NCBI GenBank assembly: GCA_964495885.1
Contig: CAZBWO010000014.1
Location: forward strand, 1 to 64,000
Reading direction: 5' to 3'
Length of the DNA: 64,000 nt
Origin: PALG01 sp964495885
GTDB taxonomy: Bacteria; Bacteroidota; Bacteroidia; Flavobacteriales; Flavobacteriaceae
Part shown: one piece after another, positions 43,841 to 52,475 of the stretch
Layout: the number at the start of each line of letters is the position of its first letter
Numbering within the stretch: position 1 is the first letter of the stretch
Notes under the pieces: model-generated
The model's database searches: none
Seen by the model: the letters and a program-made list of their open reading frames with translations, nothing else
Told to the model about the DNA's origin: nothing
Translations under genes and position numbers: made by a program

Positions 43841-45331
43841 GTGAAAACAGTATCCCTTTTAAAAAAGACAACGCTTGAGCAGTATTTTGCCCCGTTCCGA
43901 AGAAATATTCTAGGGATTGACCAAACCTTTGAATCTCCCTACGGAACCAAAAAAATCATTTACACAGACTGGACGGCAAGTGGACGTTTGTACCAACCTA
44001 TTGAGGAAAAGATGCTCACAGAATTTGGTCCGTTTGTGGCAAATACCCACACCGAAACTACGGTAAGTGGCACCACGATGACCCATGCCTATCACAAAGC
44101 CCGTGAGATTATTAAAAATCATGTAAACGCAGGTCCAGAAGATGTGCTCATTACCACAGGTACCGGAATGACCGGTGCGGTGAATAAATTTCAACGAATC
44201 TTAGGGTTTAAGATTCCAGAACAAATTAAAAATTTGGTAAAGATTGAGGAATCGAGCCGTCCAGTGATTTTTGTTTCGCACATGGAACATCACAGTAACC
44301 AAACTTCGTGGCTCGAAACCATTGCCAAAGTAGAGGTGATTCCTTGTAATGAAAAGGGCTTGTTTTGTATGGAAAATCTTGAACGATTGTTGGAGCGTTA
44401 TCAAGATAAGGAAGTGAAAATAGCCTCTATTACCAGTTGTTCTAATGTTACTGGAATTAAGACACCGTATTATGAGGTTGCAAAATTGATGCATCAACAC
44501 AATGGATTGTGTTTTGTGGATTTTGCTTGTTCAGCGCCATACATTAATATCGATATGCATCCGGAGGATCCTGAAATGGCCTTGGATGCAATTTTTATTT
44601 CACCCCACAAGTTTTTGGGAGGCCCTGGAAGTAGCGGAGTGCTAATTTTTAATAAAAAGTTGTACAAGAATCTTGTTCCGGATTGTCCTGGTGGAGGAAC
44701 AGTAGATTGGACAACCCCTTGGGGAACCCATAAATTTATTGATAGTATTGAAGACAGGGAAGATGGCGGGACTCCAGGTTTCTTACAGGTAATACGGGCT
44801 TCCTTGGCTATGCGACTGAAGGAGAAAATGGGGGTGGAAAATATTCTTGCCCGTGAGGAAGAGTTGCTATCGTACTTTTTTGATAGAATAAGGAATAACC
44901 CTGGCGTTTCATTACTCGCTTCAGAACATGAACACCGTTTAGGGGTGCTTTCATTTAATATTGAAGGGCTTCATCACGATTTAGCCGTAAAAATCCTCAA
45001 CGATCGTTTTGGAGTGCAAACCCGAGGCGGATGTAGCTGTGCGGGAACCTATGGGCATTACTTATTGCAAATCAATCAGCAGCGGTCTAAAAAACTCTTT
45101 GAACAAATAAGCTGTGGCTTGAATGAATTAAAACCTGGTTGGATTCGTGCTTCCATTCATCCTACAACCACTAACGAAGAGATGGAATATCTTTGCCACG
45201 CTATTGAAGAAACCGCATTACATGCTAAAGATTGGAAAAAGGATTATGAGTTTAAAGATGGAAAGTATCACCATAAAAGTGAAAGCTTAGACGAAGGAAT
45301 TCCATTGAAGGACAGCTGGTTCGAGCTTTAA
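43841..45331 (+). CDS. Class V PLP-dependent aminotransferase
   Basis: A 496-residue fold-type I PLP enzyme. The Schiff-base Lys lies in ISPHKFLGGPGSSG (about residue 256); HMEHHSNQTSWLE (about 147-159) and DFACSAPYINIDMHP are typical of the cysteine-desulfurase/isopenicillin-epimerase branch. TRGGCSCAGTYG near residue 390 contains Cys residues where desulfurases carry their catalytic Cys. Sulfur transfer is therefore possible, but the sequence is longer than SufS/IscS and the exact reaction is unknown. The start is GTG. It converges with the acyltransferase gene, overlapping by 4 bases. Confidence 0.85.
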   Translation: MKTVSLLKKTTLEQYFAPFRRNILGIDQTFESPYGTKKIIYTDWTASGRLYQPIEEKMLTEFGPFVANTHTETTVSGTTMTHAYHKAREIIKNHVNAGPEDVLITTGTGMTGAVNKFQRILGFKIPEQIKNLVKIEESSRPVIFVSHMEHHSNQTSWLETIAKVEVIPCNEKGLFCMENLERLLERYQDKEVKIASITSCSNVTGIKTPYYEVAKLMHQHNGLCFVDFACSAPYINIDMHPEDPEMALDAIFISPHKFLGGPGSSGVLIFNKKLYKNLVPDCPGGGTVDWTTPWGTHKFIDSIEDREDGGTPGFLQVIRASLAMRLKEKMGVENILAREEELLSYFFDRIRNNPGVSLLASEHEHRLGVLSFNIEGLHHDLAVKILNDRFGVQTRGGCSCAGTYGHYLLQINQQRSKKLFEQISCGLNELKPGWIRASIHPTTTNEEMEYLCHAIEETALHAKDWKKDYEFKDGKYHHKSESLDEGIPLKDSWFEL

Positions 45332-46197
45332 TTTCGGTGTTTCCAACGTTTGTGTGACCAAAGATAATACTGCGGTGCGTTGTAGATTTGAGCTTCAATT
45401 TCGGAAAGGAACTTTCGGGTAATTTCAAAGTCTGGATATTCCTTTGGGTTTTCAGCTAAGGGGACTAGAGTGGCTTCATAATAACCACGTTTTCTTTTTT
45501 CAACTTTTAAATACAGCGTAGAGAAATCCAACATTTTGGCAAGTTCTTCCGTTCCCGTAAAGACAGGAACATCAATACCCATAAACGTATCACGTTGTTT
45601 GAATGCTCCTAGTTTTGGCGTCTGGTCTGAAAGGATAAGTGTAATGCTTTGCTCTCCTTTTTTAAAACTTTTATAGAGGGTTTTGGTGATTTGTTTGTTG
45701 GGAATGATAGATGCCCCGAACCTTCCACGGATTTTTTTCACAAGCCGATCAAAATACGGATTGTCCAGTTTTTTATAGACTGCGTAACCTTTTAGCGGAA
45801 TTTGTTTGGAAAGAATACTACTCCATTCCCAACTGGCATAATGCCCGCACATCAATAGAATACTTTTGTTTGGATTGTCAAGATTGTTAATGATTTCTGG
45901 ATTGGTAAAATGAAAACGTTTTTTGATTTCTGCTTCGGAAATGGTCATGCTTTTCATGGTTTCCACAATAATGTCACAAAGATGGCGGTAGAAACCGTTG
46001 GCAATTTTGTTTATTTCCGCAGAGGACTTTTCAGGGAAAACCAATCGAAGGTTTCCCTTTACTACTTTTTTTCGATACCCAATAATGTAATAGGTTAAAA
46101 GGAAGAGTACATCAGACTTAAAATACAGTATAGGAAATGGCAATATGGAAAAAAGCCAAAAAAATGGGTACACCAAAAGATAAAGTAACCGTTGCAT
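45328..46197 (-). CDS. Lysophospholipid/lipid A acyltransferase (LpxL/HtrB-like)
   Basis: A 289-residue membrane-associated acyltransferase. An N-terminal hydrophobic segment (about residues 5-25) precedes the family's H(x)4D/E-type motif, CGHYASWEW (about 116-124), and the segment VYKKLDNPYFDRLVKKIRGRFGAS. LSDQTPKLGAF near 190 and a VPVFTGTEELA region follow. It probably adds a secondary acyl chain to lipid A at the inner membrane. A -7-like TAGTTTTG (minus strand, 46212-46219) lies just upstream. Confidence 0.88.
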   Translation of the reverse strand: MQRLLYLLVYPFFWLFSILPFPILYFKSDVLFLLTYYIIGYRKKVVKGNLRLVFPEKSSAEINKIANGFYRHLCDIIVETMKSMTISEAEIKKRFHFTNPEIINNLDNPNKSILLMCGHYASWEWSSILSKQIPLKGYAVYKKLDNPYFDRLVKKIRGRFGASIIPNKQITKTLYKSFKKGEQSITLILSDQTPKLGAFKQRDTFMGIDVPVFTGTEELAKMLDFSTLYLKVEKRKRGYYEATLVPLAENPKEYPDFEITRKFLSEIEAQIYNAPQYYLWSHKRWKHRN

Positions 46198-46264
46198 TCC
46201 TAATTTTACAGCAAAACTAAGTAAATTTATGCCACTTAAACACCCAAACTTCTAAAATTAAGGC

Positions 46265-46915
46265 ATGCAAAATATTCACATTGCTACCATCATCATCATT
46301 GTTGCCAATGTTTTGATCTCCCTGAAAGGATTCAATGATTTTTCTTTTTTCGAAAAATACAAGTTCAATATTGGAGGGATTCGAAGAGGGGAACAGATTC
46401 GTATGTTTAGTGCAGGATTTTTGCACGTAGACTTTACACACTTATTGTTCAATATGCTTACGCTGTACTTTTTTGCAAACGTGGTGATTTTTAATGTAGG
46501 GGTATCCAAATTTATATTAGTCTATTTATTGAGTTTGTTAACTGGGAACATTTTATCTTTTGTAATGCATAAGGAAGAGTACTATTATAGTGCTGTGGGA
46601 GCTAGTGGAGCTGTCATGGGAGTATTATATGCGGCAATATTATTATATCCAGATATGTCACTCTATCTATTTTTTATTCCAATTCCAATTCCAGCATGGC
46701 TATTTGGTATTATGTATTTGGGATATTCCATTTACGGGATGAAAAAAAGACTGGGTAACATTGGGCACGATGCACATATTGGTGGCGCTATTGCGGGATA
46801 TATTCTCACGATTGCATTTGTGCCTTCCCTCATTCAAACGCACCTTTGGCTCATTGCCCTATTAGCACTACCCATTGTGGTATTGTTTGTGCTATATAAA
46901 ATGGGAAAACTTTAA
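46265..46915 (+). CDS. Rhomboid-family intramembrane serine protease
   Basis: A 216-residue protein with about six membrane helices. The catalytic Ser lies in GASGAVMG (about residue 112) and the His in HDAHIGGAIAGY (about 175); FLHVDFTHLLFNMLTLYFF is the conserved L1/helix 2 region with the His-Asn pair. It cleaves membrane proteins within or near their transmembrane segments; the substrate is unknown. Divergent from the LpxL-like gene and followed 10 bases later by the SIMPL gene. Confidence 0.93.
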   Translation: MQNIHIATIIIIVANVLISLKGFNDFSFFEKYKFNIGGIRRGEQIRMFSAGFLHVDFTHLLFNMLTLYFFANVVIFNVGVSKFILVYLLSLLTGNILSFVMHKEEYYYSAVGASGAVMGVLYAAILLYPDMSLYLFFIPIPIPAWLFGIMYLGYSIYGMKKRLGNIGHDAHIGGAIAGYILTIAFVPSLIQTHLWLIALLALPIVVLFVLYKMGKL

Positions 46916-46925
46916 TGAAATAAAA

Positions 46926-47603
46926 ATGAAAACACTAAGTACGTTATTAATATTATTCAGTATGGCGATTACAAACGCGCAACAAACCATGAAACCCACG
47001 GTAGATGTGAGTGGGGAAGGAACGGTAACCATCACTCCAGATGAAGTGACTATACGGGTTAGGGTAGAACATGAAGGTGTTAGTCCGAAAGAAGTAAAAC
47101 AACAAAATGATGCAACTATTAGCGAAGTCTTCCGATTTTTGAAACAATTTGGACTATCGGAAAAAGACTATAAGTCTGAATATATCAATCTAAGTAAGAA
47201 CTACGACTATCAAAAAAAGACCCATCATTATGTAGCTAATCAAACCCTATCCATTCAACTGAAAGACTTGTCGAAATATGAATCTTTAATGAACGGATTG
47301 CTGGAAACAGGGATTAATAGGATAGATAGCGTAACCTTTGGTTCTTCTAAAGAAACATCCTTACAAAGTGAAGCAAGGGTAAAAGCCATTATGAATGCAA
47401 AGCAGAAAGCACAGGAATATGCTTCGGCTTTGGGGCAAAACATTGGTAAGGCAGTTCATATTTCAGAATTTCAAAACATCTCATTGCCTTCACCGGTATT
47501 GCGAAGTACGGCCATGGCAGACGGTGCCAGTAATAAGCAAACTATGGCTCCTGGGGAGATGACCATTTCGGTGCAGGTGAATGTAAGTTTCGAATTACTT
47601 TAA
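46926..47603 (+). CDS. SIMPL-domain (DUF541) exported protein
   Basis: A 225-residue protein; the ATG at 46926 gives a clean signal peptide (MKTLSTLLILFSMAITNAQ), whereas an earlier in-frame start at 46875 overlaps the rhomboid gene and spoils it. The mature part is a SIMPL domain: VSGEGTVTITPDEVTIRVRV at the start, KDYKSEYINLSKNYDY in the middle and PGEMTISVQVNVSFEL at the end. Such periplasmic proteins form large oligomers and have no established enzymatic function. It converges with the TlpA-like gene, overlapping by 4 bases. Confidence 0.9.
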   Translation: MKTLSTLLILFSMAITNAQQTMKPTVDVSGEGTVTITPDEVTIRVRVEHEGVSPKEVKQQNDATISEVFRFLKQFGLSEKDYKSEYINLSKNYDYQKKTHHYVANQTLSIQLKDLSKYESLMNGLLETGINRIDSVTFGSSKETSLQSEARVKAIMNAKQKAQEYASALGQNIGKAVHISEFQNISLPSPVLRSTAMADGASNKQTMAPGEMTISVQVNVSFELL

Positions 47604-48703
47604 TCCAGCAATTGGGAAATTTTGTTTTCTAAGGCCTGCCCCCGAAGGTTTTTGTCAATGATTTTTCCGTCTTTGTCTAAAAGAAAAGTCGCTGGAATAC
47701 TACGCACATTGTACATTCTGGCAATAGGATCCTGCCAAAACTGAAGGTTGGATACATGGTACCAATCCATATTGTCATCTTCAATGGCTTTAATCCATCG
47801 ATCTTTTTGACCTGGACGGTCCAATGAAACACTAATAATGTTTAACCCTTTATCATGATATTTTTCATACACCCTAACCACATTGGGATTTTCAAGTCTA
47901 CAAGGTCTACACCAAGAAGCCCAGAAGTCAATGATGGTATATTCGCCCAAAGTTTCTTTTAAGCTTAGCATATCCCCAGCCGGTGTGGATGCTTCGAAGT
48001 TGGGAGCGGTCCCTCCAATATCAGTTTTTTCAATATTTTTAATTTTTTCCTTTAAGTCGGTCACTAGGGGATTATTGGCCATCTTCGGACTTAAATTTTC
48101 TATAATGGATGAAACCTCTGGAGCGCTCATTTGCTTGCGGGCAAATAATTCTGCGGTAAGCATGATCCCGAAAAGGGAATTACTGTTTTCCTGGGCATAA
48201 TTCCTTTTGAATAACTGCTCTTCATTTTGAAGGGCATTGCTCTGCTCCCGAAGATCCTGCGCCAACAATCCATCCTGTTCCCGCTGGGCTTTCTGGAATG
48301 CTTCTGCGAGGTTTTGCCTTCGAAGATTAAAATCCCTCATGGCTTCTAAATATTGATAATAGGTTTCATTTATTTTTCCACCTGTTACTTTAGAAGTCTG
48401 AAGACTATCTTTGTAAAGTGTAATATTTATATTTTCATTTTCAACAAAGAACATCACATTTTCTTCACCAACCTTTAAGGATTGCAAGGGAGTTGTTTCA
48501 ATATGGGGAAAGGTAGCTTCAAACTTTCCATTTTTGATTTCGAGGGTATCAATGATGGAAGATTTGTTTTGATGGTCAAATTCAAATAGGTATAGTTTCG
48601 TACCATCTTCAAAGCCAAGAGCAGTACCTTTCATGGTGTAGGAGTTGTCTTCTTTACAGGAAATAATACTGATGACAGCAAAAAGTACAAGTAGATATCT
48701 CAT
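47600..48703 (-). CDS. TlpA-like thioredoxin lipoprotein with DUF4369-type N-terminus
   Basis: A 367-residue lipoprotein (MRYLLVLFAVISIISC, lipid Cys at 16). Residues about 25-120 form a DUF4369-like beta domain (YTMKGTALGFEDGTKLYLFEF ... IIDTLEIKNGKFEATF). A helical linker follows (about 120-220), then a thioredoxin domain with the active site WASWCRPCRLENP (about 255-267) and the cis-Pro segment SIPATFLLD. It should act in periplasmic thiol redox. Same architecture as the protein at 20712-21902. Confidence 0.92.
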   Translation of the reverse strand: MRYLLVLFAVISIISCKEDNSYTMKGTALGFEDGTKLYLFEFDHQNKSSIIDTLEIKNGKFEATFPHIETTPLQSLKVGEENVMFFVENENINITLYKDSLQTSKVTGGKINETYYQYLEAMRDFNLRRQNLAEAFQKAQREQDGLLAQDLREQSNALQNEEQLFKRNYAQENSNSLFGIMLTAELFARKQMSAPEVSSIIENLSPKMANNPLVTDLKEKIKNIEKTDIGGTAPNFEASTPAGDMLSLKETLGEYTIIDFWASWCRPCRLENPNVVRVYEKYHDKGLNIISVSLDRPGQKDRWIKAIEDDNMDWYHVSNLQFWQDPIARMYNVRSIPATFLLDKDGKIIDKNLRGQALENKISQLLD

Positions 48704-48816
48704 TCTTCTTAGATTTTAGGCAAAAATAATTGTTATTTTTAAGGAATAAAAGAGACTAACTTACAAAGAACTGTTAATAATTCTACTAATAGGGTAGAAA
48801 AAAGTACCTTTGCAGA

Positions 48817-51204
48817 ATGAGTAAAGAGTTGGAAATAAAGGATGTGGGAGAGTCCAGTTCGCCGTTAGCGATCAAAATTGGATTCAAAAAATTATTTGAT
48901 TCCTATCGCTCACAATTAGATTCTGAAATTACATATCTAAGGGAACGTGCAGAAGCGGTATTGGCAATAGAAGCCCAATATCCAATTTTGTCTGAAGGAG
49001 TAATGGATAAGTCCAAATTGCTTGAACTGAAGGAACCCATAGATTTTATACTGGCCGACCTTTTCCCCGCTCATCTAACGCAGAATGAAATTAAGATTGC
49101 TACGGCACCATTTCAGGAGAATATACTAAAAGCGACCAAACGCTATCAGGATATCCGTGAAATTGCTGGACAGGATTTTAAAATGGAACTTTCCAATTTT
49201 TCGCCTAAAGAACACTACATCATGGCATGTAGAATCATACTTTCGGTATACTATAACTTCAGCGTAGATTTTAAAAGGCCTTTTTTCTATAAGATTCCAG
49301 ATGCCAATGGAATTCTTCGTTCTTATAGAGTCTTATACAATGGTGATTTTGTTGGAATAGAGAAAGGACCCAATGCAAAGGATATTACCAAGGAAAATGT
49401 AGCCATGCTGTTGGATAATTTTGAAAACCTGGAAATATGGAAAGAAATGTTTCCGCCCCATAGTTGGTATTTCAATGGTTTTGTTATTGCCAACATGTAC
49501 GACGCAACGATTGATGTTTCCATCTCAAACTTTAAGGAAGATTTGCTTGAGTTGGATGCTGGGGATGATCGTTTCGTGAAAAGTTTCCGGAATATTATTC
49601 GCTCAATATTTAACTACCCAGATATTGAGGTAGGTTTTGCGCAATTCAATAAAGAAGATCATACCTTTAACAAAATACCGAATGCCTTTGGTATTTCGAG
49701 TTTCCTATTAGATAGTGATAGGGCGAAGGACTGCCATCAATCGCTTTGTGACCATTCCTATGAAGTGATTTGCCTGCATAAAAAATCGTTTACTATTTCC
49801 AATATTCCTGGGAGTATTGAAAAGTATCCAGAAAACCCCCTTTTCAAAGCGTATCATGAACAAGGGATTGCAAGTGCAATTATTACACCACTAGTTGCCC
49901 ACGAAGAATTGCTGGGAGTTATGGAAATTGTTTCCAAGAAGCCAGGTGAACTCAACTCAATCAATGCCAATAAACTTCAGGATATTTTACCCTTTTTGGT
50001 AGATTCATTACGTAGAAGCAAAGAAGAGAAAGAAAACCTATTGGAATTGTTGATTCAAAGCGAATGTACCTCCATTCACCCTAGTGTACATTGGCGATTT
50101 AGAAAAGAGGCGGAACGTGTGCTGAAATTACAGCAGAATGGGCAGATGGCCAATTTTAGGGAAGTGGTTTTTGAGGATGTGTACCCGTTATTTGGGCAGA
50201 TGGATATAAAAGGGTCTTCCGATGCCAGAAACGAAGCAACCAAGAAAGACTTAGTGCTTCAATTAAAGTTGGTACATAAAATCATTGAGAAAATCCATGT
50301 CATAGAGCCGTTGCCAATATACGAGCAATTATCTTTTTCCATTAAGGAATATAGACAGGAAATCAAGGAAACCTTAGAGGTGGATACAGAACAAAGAGTA
50401 CTATCATTTTTACAGGAAGAAATTATTCCGCTCTACAGGCATTTGGAAAATAAAAATGACCAACTCAAGGAATTGATTCAAGGATATTATGATGAGATAG
50501 ACCCCCAAAAAGGTTTTGTCTATCAACATAGAAAAGACTATGATGATTCGGTAGCCTTAGTGAATAGAACCTTGGCTTCAATTTTGGATCGTAAACAAAA
50601 TGATGCACAAGGGATGTATTCCCATTACTATGAGCGTTTTAAAACTGATGGTGTTGAACACAATATGTATATTGGCGAGTCTATCACCAAAGAGTTAAGT
50701 TTCAATAAAATCTATCTGTATAATTTACGATTATGGCAATTACAGGTGATGTGTGAGATGGAGAATAGTTTCTACCAACTTAAGCATAATCTTCCTGTGC
50801 CTATGGAAGTTGCTTCCATGATACTGGTTTTCTCCAATTCACTTTCCCTACGCTTCAGGATGGATGAAAAAAGATTTGATGTTGATGGCACCTACAATGC
50901 ACGTTATGAAGTTGTAAAAAAGCGGGTAGATAAAGCATACATTAAGAATACTGAAGAACGCATTACCCAACCAGGAAAAATTACCGTAGTTTACTCCCAG
51001 ACCGAAGACGAGAAGGAATATTTTGGGTATATCAAATTCCTGCAATCCAAAAAATATTTGGGTGCTGATGTAGAGGTCTTGGAACTGGAAGATCTACAGG
51101 GGGTTACCGGGTTGAAAGCGCTACGGGTTAATGTGCTCTATAAGGATAGTACGGAAGATAAAAAATACTATACCTACGACGATCTTATGGAAACCCTTCG
51201 GTAA
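48817..51204 (+). CDS. GAF-domain protein of unknown role
   Basis: A 795-residue soluble protein, mostly helical. A GAF-like region lies at about residues 260-400 (YPDIEVGFAQFNKEDHTF ... GIASAIITPLVAHEELLGVMEIVSKKPGELN), a fold that often binds cyclic nucleotides or other small ligands. The N-terminal 250 residues and the C-terminal 390 residues match no domain I know; no output enzyme motif is visible. A TACCTTTG -7 element (48805-48812) ends 4 bases before the ATG. It converges end to end with the HD-PycTM gene without a gap. Confidence 0.8.
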   Translation: MSKELEIKDVGESSSPLAIKIGFKKLFDSYRSQLDSEITYLRERAEAVLAIEAQYPILSEGVMDKSKLLELKEPIDFILADLFPAHLTQNEIKIATAPFQENILKATKRYQDIREIAGQDFKMELSNFSPKEHYIMACRIILSVYYNFSVDFKRPFFYKIPDANGILRSYRVLYNGDFVGIEKGPNAKDITKENVAMLLDNFENLEIWKEMFPPHSWYFNGFVIANMYDATIDVSISNFKEDLLELDAGDDRFVKSFRNIIRSIFNYPDIEVGFAQFNKEDHTFNKIPNAFGISSFLLDSDRAKDCHQSLCDHSYEVICLHKKSFTISNIPGSIEKYPENPLFKAYHEQGIASAIITPLVAHEELLGVMEIVSKKPGELNSINANKLQDILPFLVDSLRRSKEEKENLLELLIQSECTSIHPSVHWRFRKEAERVLKLQQNGQMANFREVVFEDVYPLFGQMDIKGSSDARNEATKKDLVLQLKLVHKIIEKIHVIEPLPIYEQLSFSIKEYRQEIKETLEVDTEQRVLSFLQEEIIPLYRHLENKNDQLKELIQGYYDEIDPQKGFVYQHRKDYDDSVALVNRTLASILDRKQNDAQGMYSHYYERFKTDGVEHNMYIGESITKELSFNKIYLYNLRLWQLQVMCEMENSFYQLKHNLPVPMEVASMILVFSNSLSLRFRMDEKRFDVDGTYNARYEVVKKRVDKAYIKNTEERITQPGKITVVYSQTEDEKEYFGYIKFLQSKKYLGADVEVLELEDLQGVTGLKALRVNVLYKDSTEDKKYYTYDDLMETLR

Positions 51205-52431
51205 TTATTGAGTAGGGGTGACAATTGTTTCCGTTACTTGCTCCACAGATTGATCGGAAACTCCAAAAGAAACCGCAAAGGAAATAATGGAAATAATGAT
51301 TCCAACCACAAAGATGGTGTAGGTCCATCGTAAAATACGGTATTTTCTATCCAATACTTTTCCTAGAAAATATAAATCCTTCGTTAAGGAGGAGTATACA
51401 TAATCCCTATCCTTTAAGAGTTCATTAATGGCCCATTGATATTTTGACAATTCCATTTTGTGGAAATTCCCAAAAAAAGTAAGATTTACATCTTTGTTCT
51501 TTACGTCCTCATCTGTAAATTCACCTCTGGTAACATTAGGACGCGTGGCAATAACTGCTAAAACCATTGTAACCGTGCTTGATAAAACAAATACCGCTGA
51601 AGGAACAATAAGAAATGGATTGGTATCCAGCTTTGAAAGTAAATTAGACAACACCAACGAAATGATAATGGCATTTACCGAAAGCAGGATGTTTGCTTTT
51701 GTGTCTGCAATATCACTTAATTTAATATGGTTCCGAAGTGCTGTGCGGTAAAAGGTTTGAATTCCACGTTCGGGGCTGGCATCTTTGTATTTGGCTTTGA
51801 GCTCTGCTTTCATTCGCTCTTTCCGAAGCCTTTTCTTATCCTTTTTTCTACGTTTTAAAAGTTTGGCTAAATTTTCTTCTTTTGTAGGTTGCCAGTTTTT
51901 AAGCGCATAGGAGGTGTAGTATTGGTGCTGCTCTACTAAAACCTTTATATTTTCTTCCCGCCATTCCTTTGCAGAATAATTCTGTTTCTTGAGGGCTTTC
52001 AATTCTTGCCGAAGGAATTCACTTGCCTCTTCAAAATATTCTTTTCCAAAGTGGGAACAATCGGCATCACGAATCACTTCCTCCAGTAAATCAATAGGTT
52101 GATGCTCTAACTTAGTCGCGGAAATACAACGGCACACATTTTCAATTACATCTTTGTCTATTCCTTTTTCAGTTAAAAACTCCTTTGCAATTTCAACACT
52201 AATATCCTCATGATTTTCAACATCTTTTGTAAAGCCTGTATCATGCAAAAGCGCAGCTAAGCGAATAATTTCAGCATCTTTAGCATTTATTTCAGAATTA
52301 TCTATGATTTCATTTGTACTTTTAAGGACCCTCAACGTATGTGTGAGATTGTGGTAAATAAATTCATGTGGCAGCTTTTCCTTGAAAAGTTCCCTTACAA
52401 ATGCCTCGGTCTCCTTGATGATAGTGTTCAT
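51205..52431 (-). CDS. HD-domain plus PycTM (DUF5706) membrane protein
   Basis: A 408-residue fusion. Residues about 1-200 form an HD phosphohydrolase domain: YHNLTHTLRV, the HD doublet in LAALLHDTGF (about 62-63), and DADCSHFGKEYF with the distal Asp. A very basic linker (RRKKDKKRLRKERMKAELKAK in two parts) follows. Residues about 225-390 form the membrane region: LSDIADTKANILLSVNAIIISLVLS, a second helix and a last helix. This last region matches the Pycsar effector (PycTM, DUF5706) family. In Pycsar defence the effector is opened by cCMP or cUMP; here no cyclase gene is adjacent, and the attached HD domain might bind or degrade the signal. The role is unproven. Confidence 0.82.
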   Translation of the reverse strand: MNTIIKETEAFVRELFKEKLPHEFIYHNLTHTLRVLKSTNEIIDNSEINAKDAEIIRLAALLHDTGFTKDVENHEDISVEIAKEFLTEKGIDKDVIENVCRCISATKLEHQPIDLLEEVIRDADCSHFGKEYFEEASEFLRQELKALKKQNYSAKEWREENIKVLVEQHQYYTSYALKNWQPTKEENLAKLLKRRKKDKKRLRKERMKAELKAKYKDASPERGIQTFYRTALRNHIKLSDIADTKANILLSVNAIIISLVLSNLLSKLDTNPFLIVPSAVFVLSSTVTMVLAVIATRPNVTRGEFTDEDVKNKDVNLTFFGNFHKMELSKYQWAINELLKDRDYVYSSLTKDLYFLGKVLDRKYRILRWTYTIFVVGIIISIISFAVSFGVSDQSVEQVTETIVTPTQ

Positions 52432-52475
52432 TCGGTGGGTTTTGAATTCAAAATAATAAAAAATTGCAGCGTTCT

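Noticed and set aside
46875..46925. N-terminal extension of the SIMPL protein
   Set aside because: It overlaps the rhomboid coding region and would mask a clean signal peptide that begins at 46926.
51205..52431. Complete Pycsar anti-phage system
   Set aside because: Only the effector-like membrane module is present; no cyclase gene is adjacent, and the surroundings are conserved-looking chromosomal genes.
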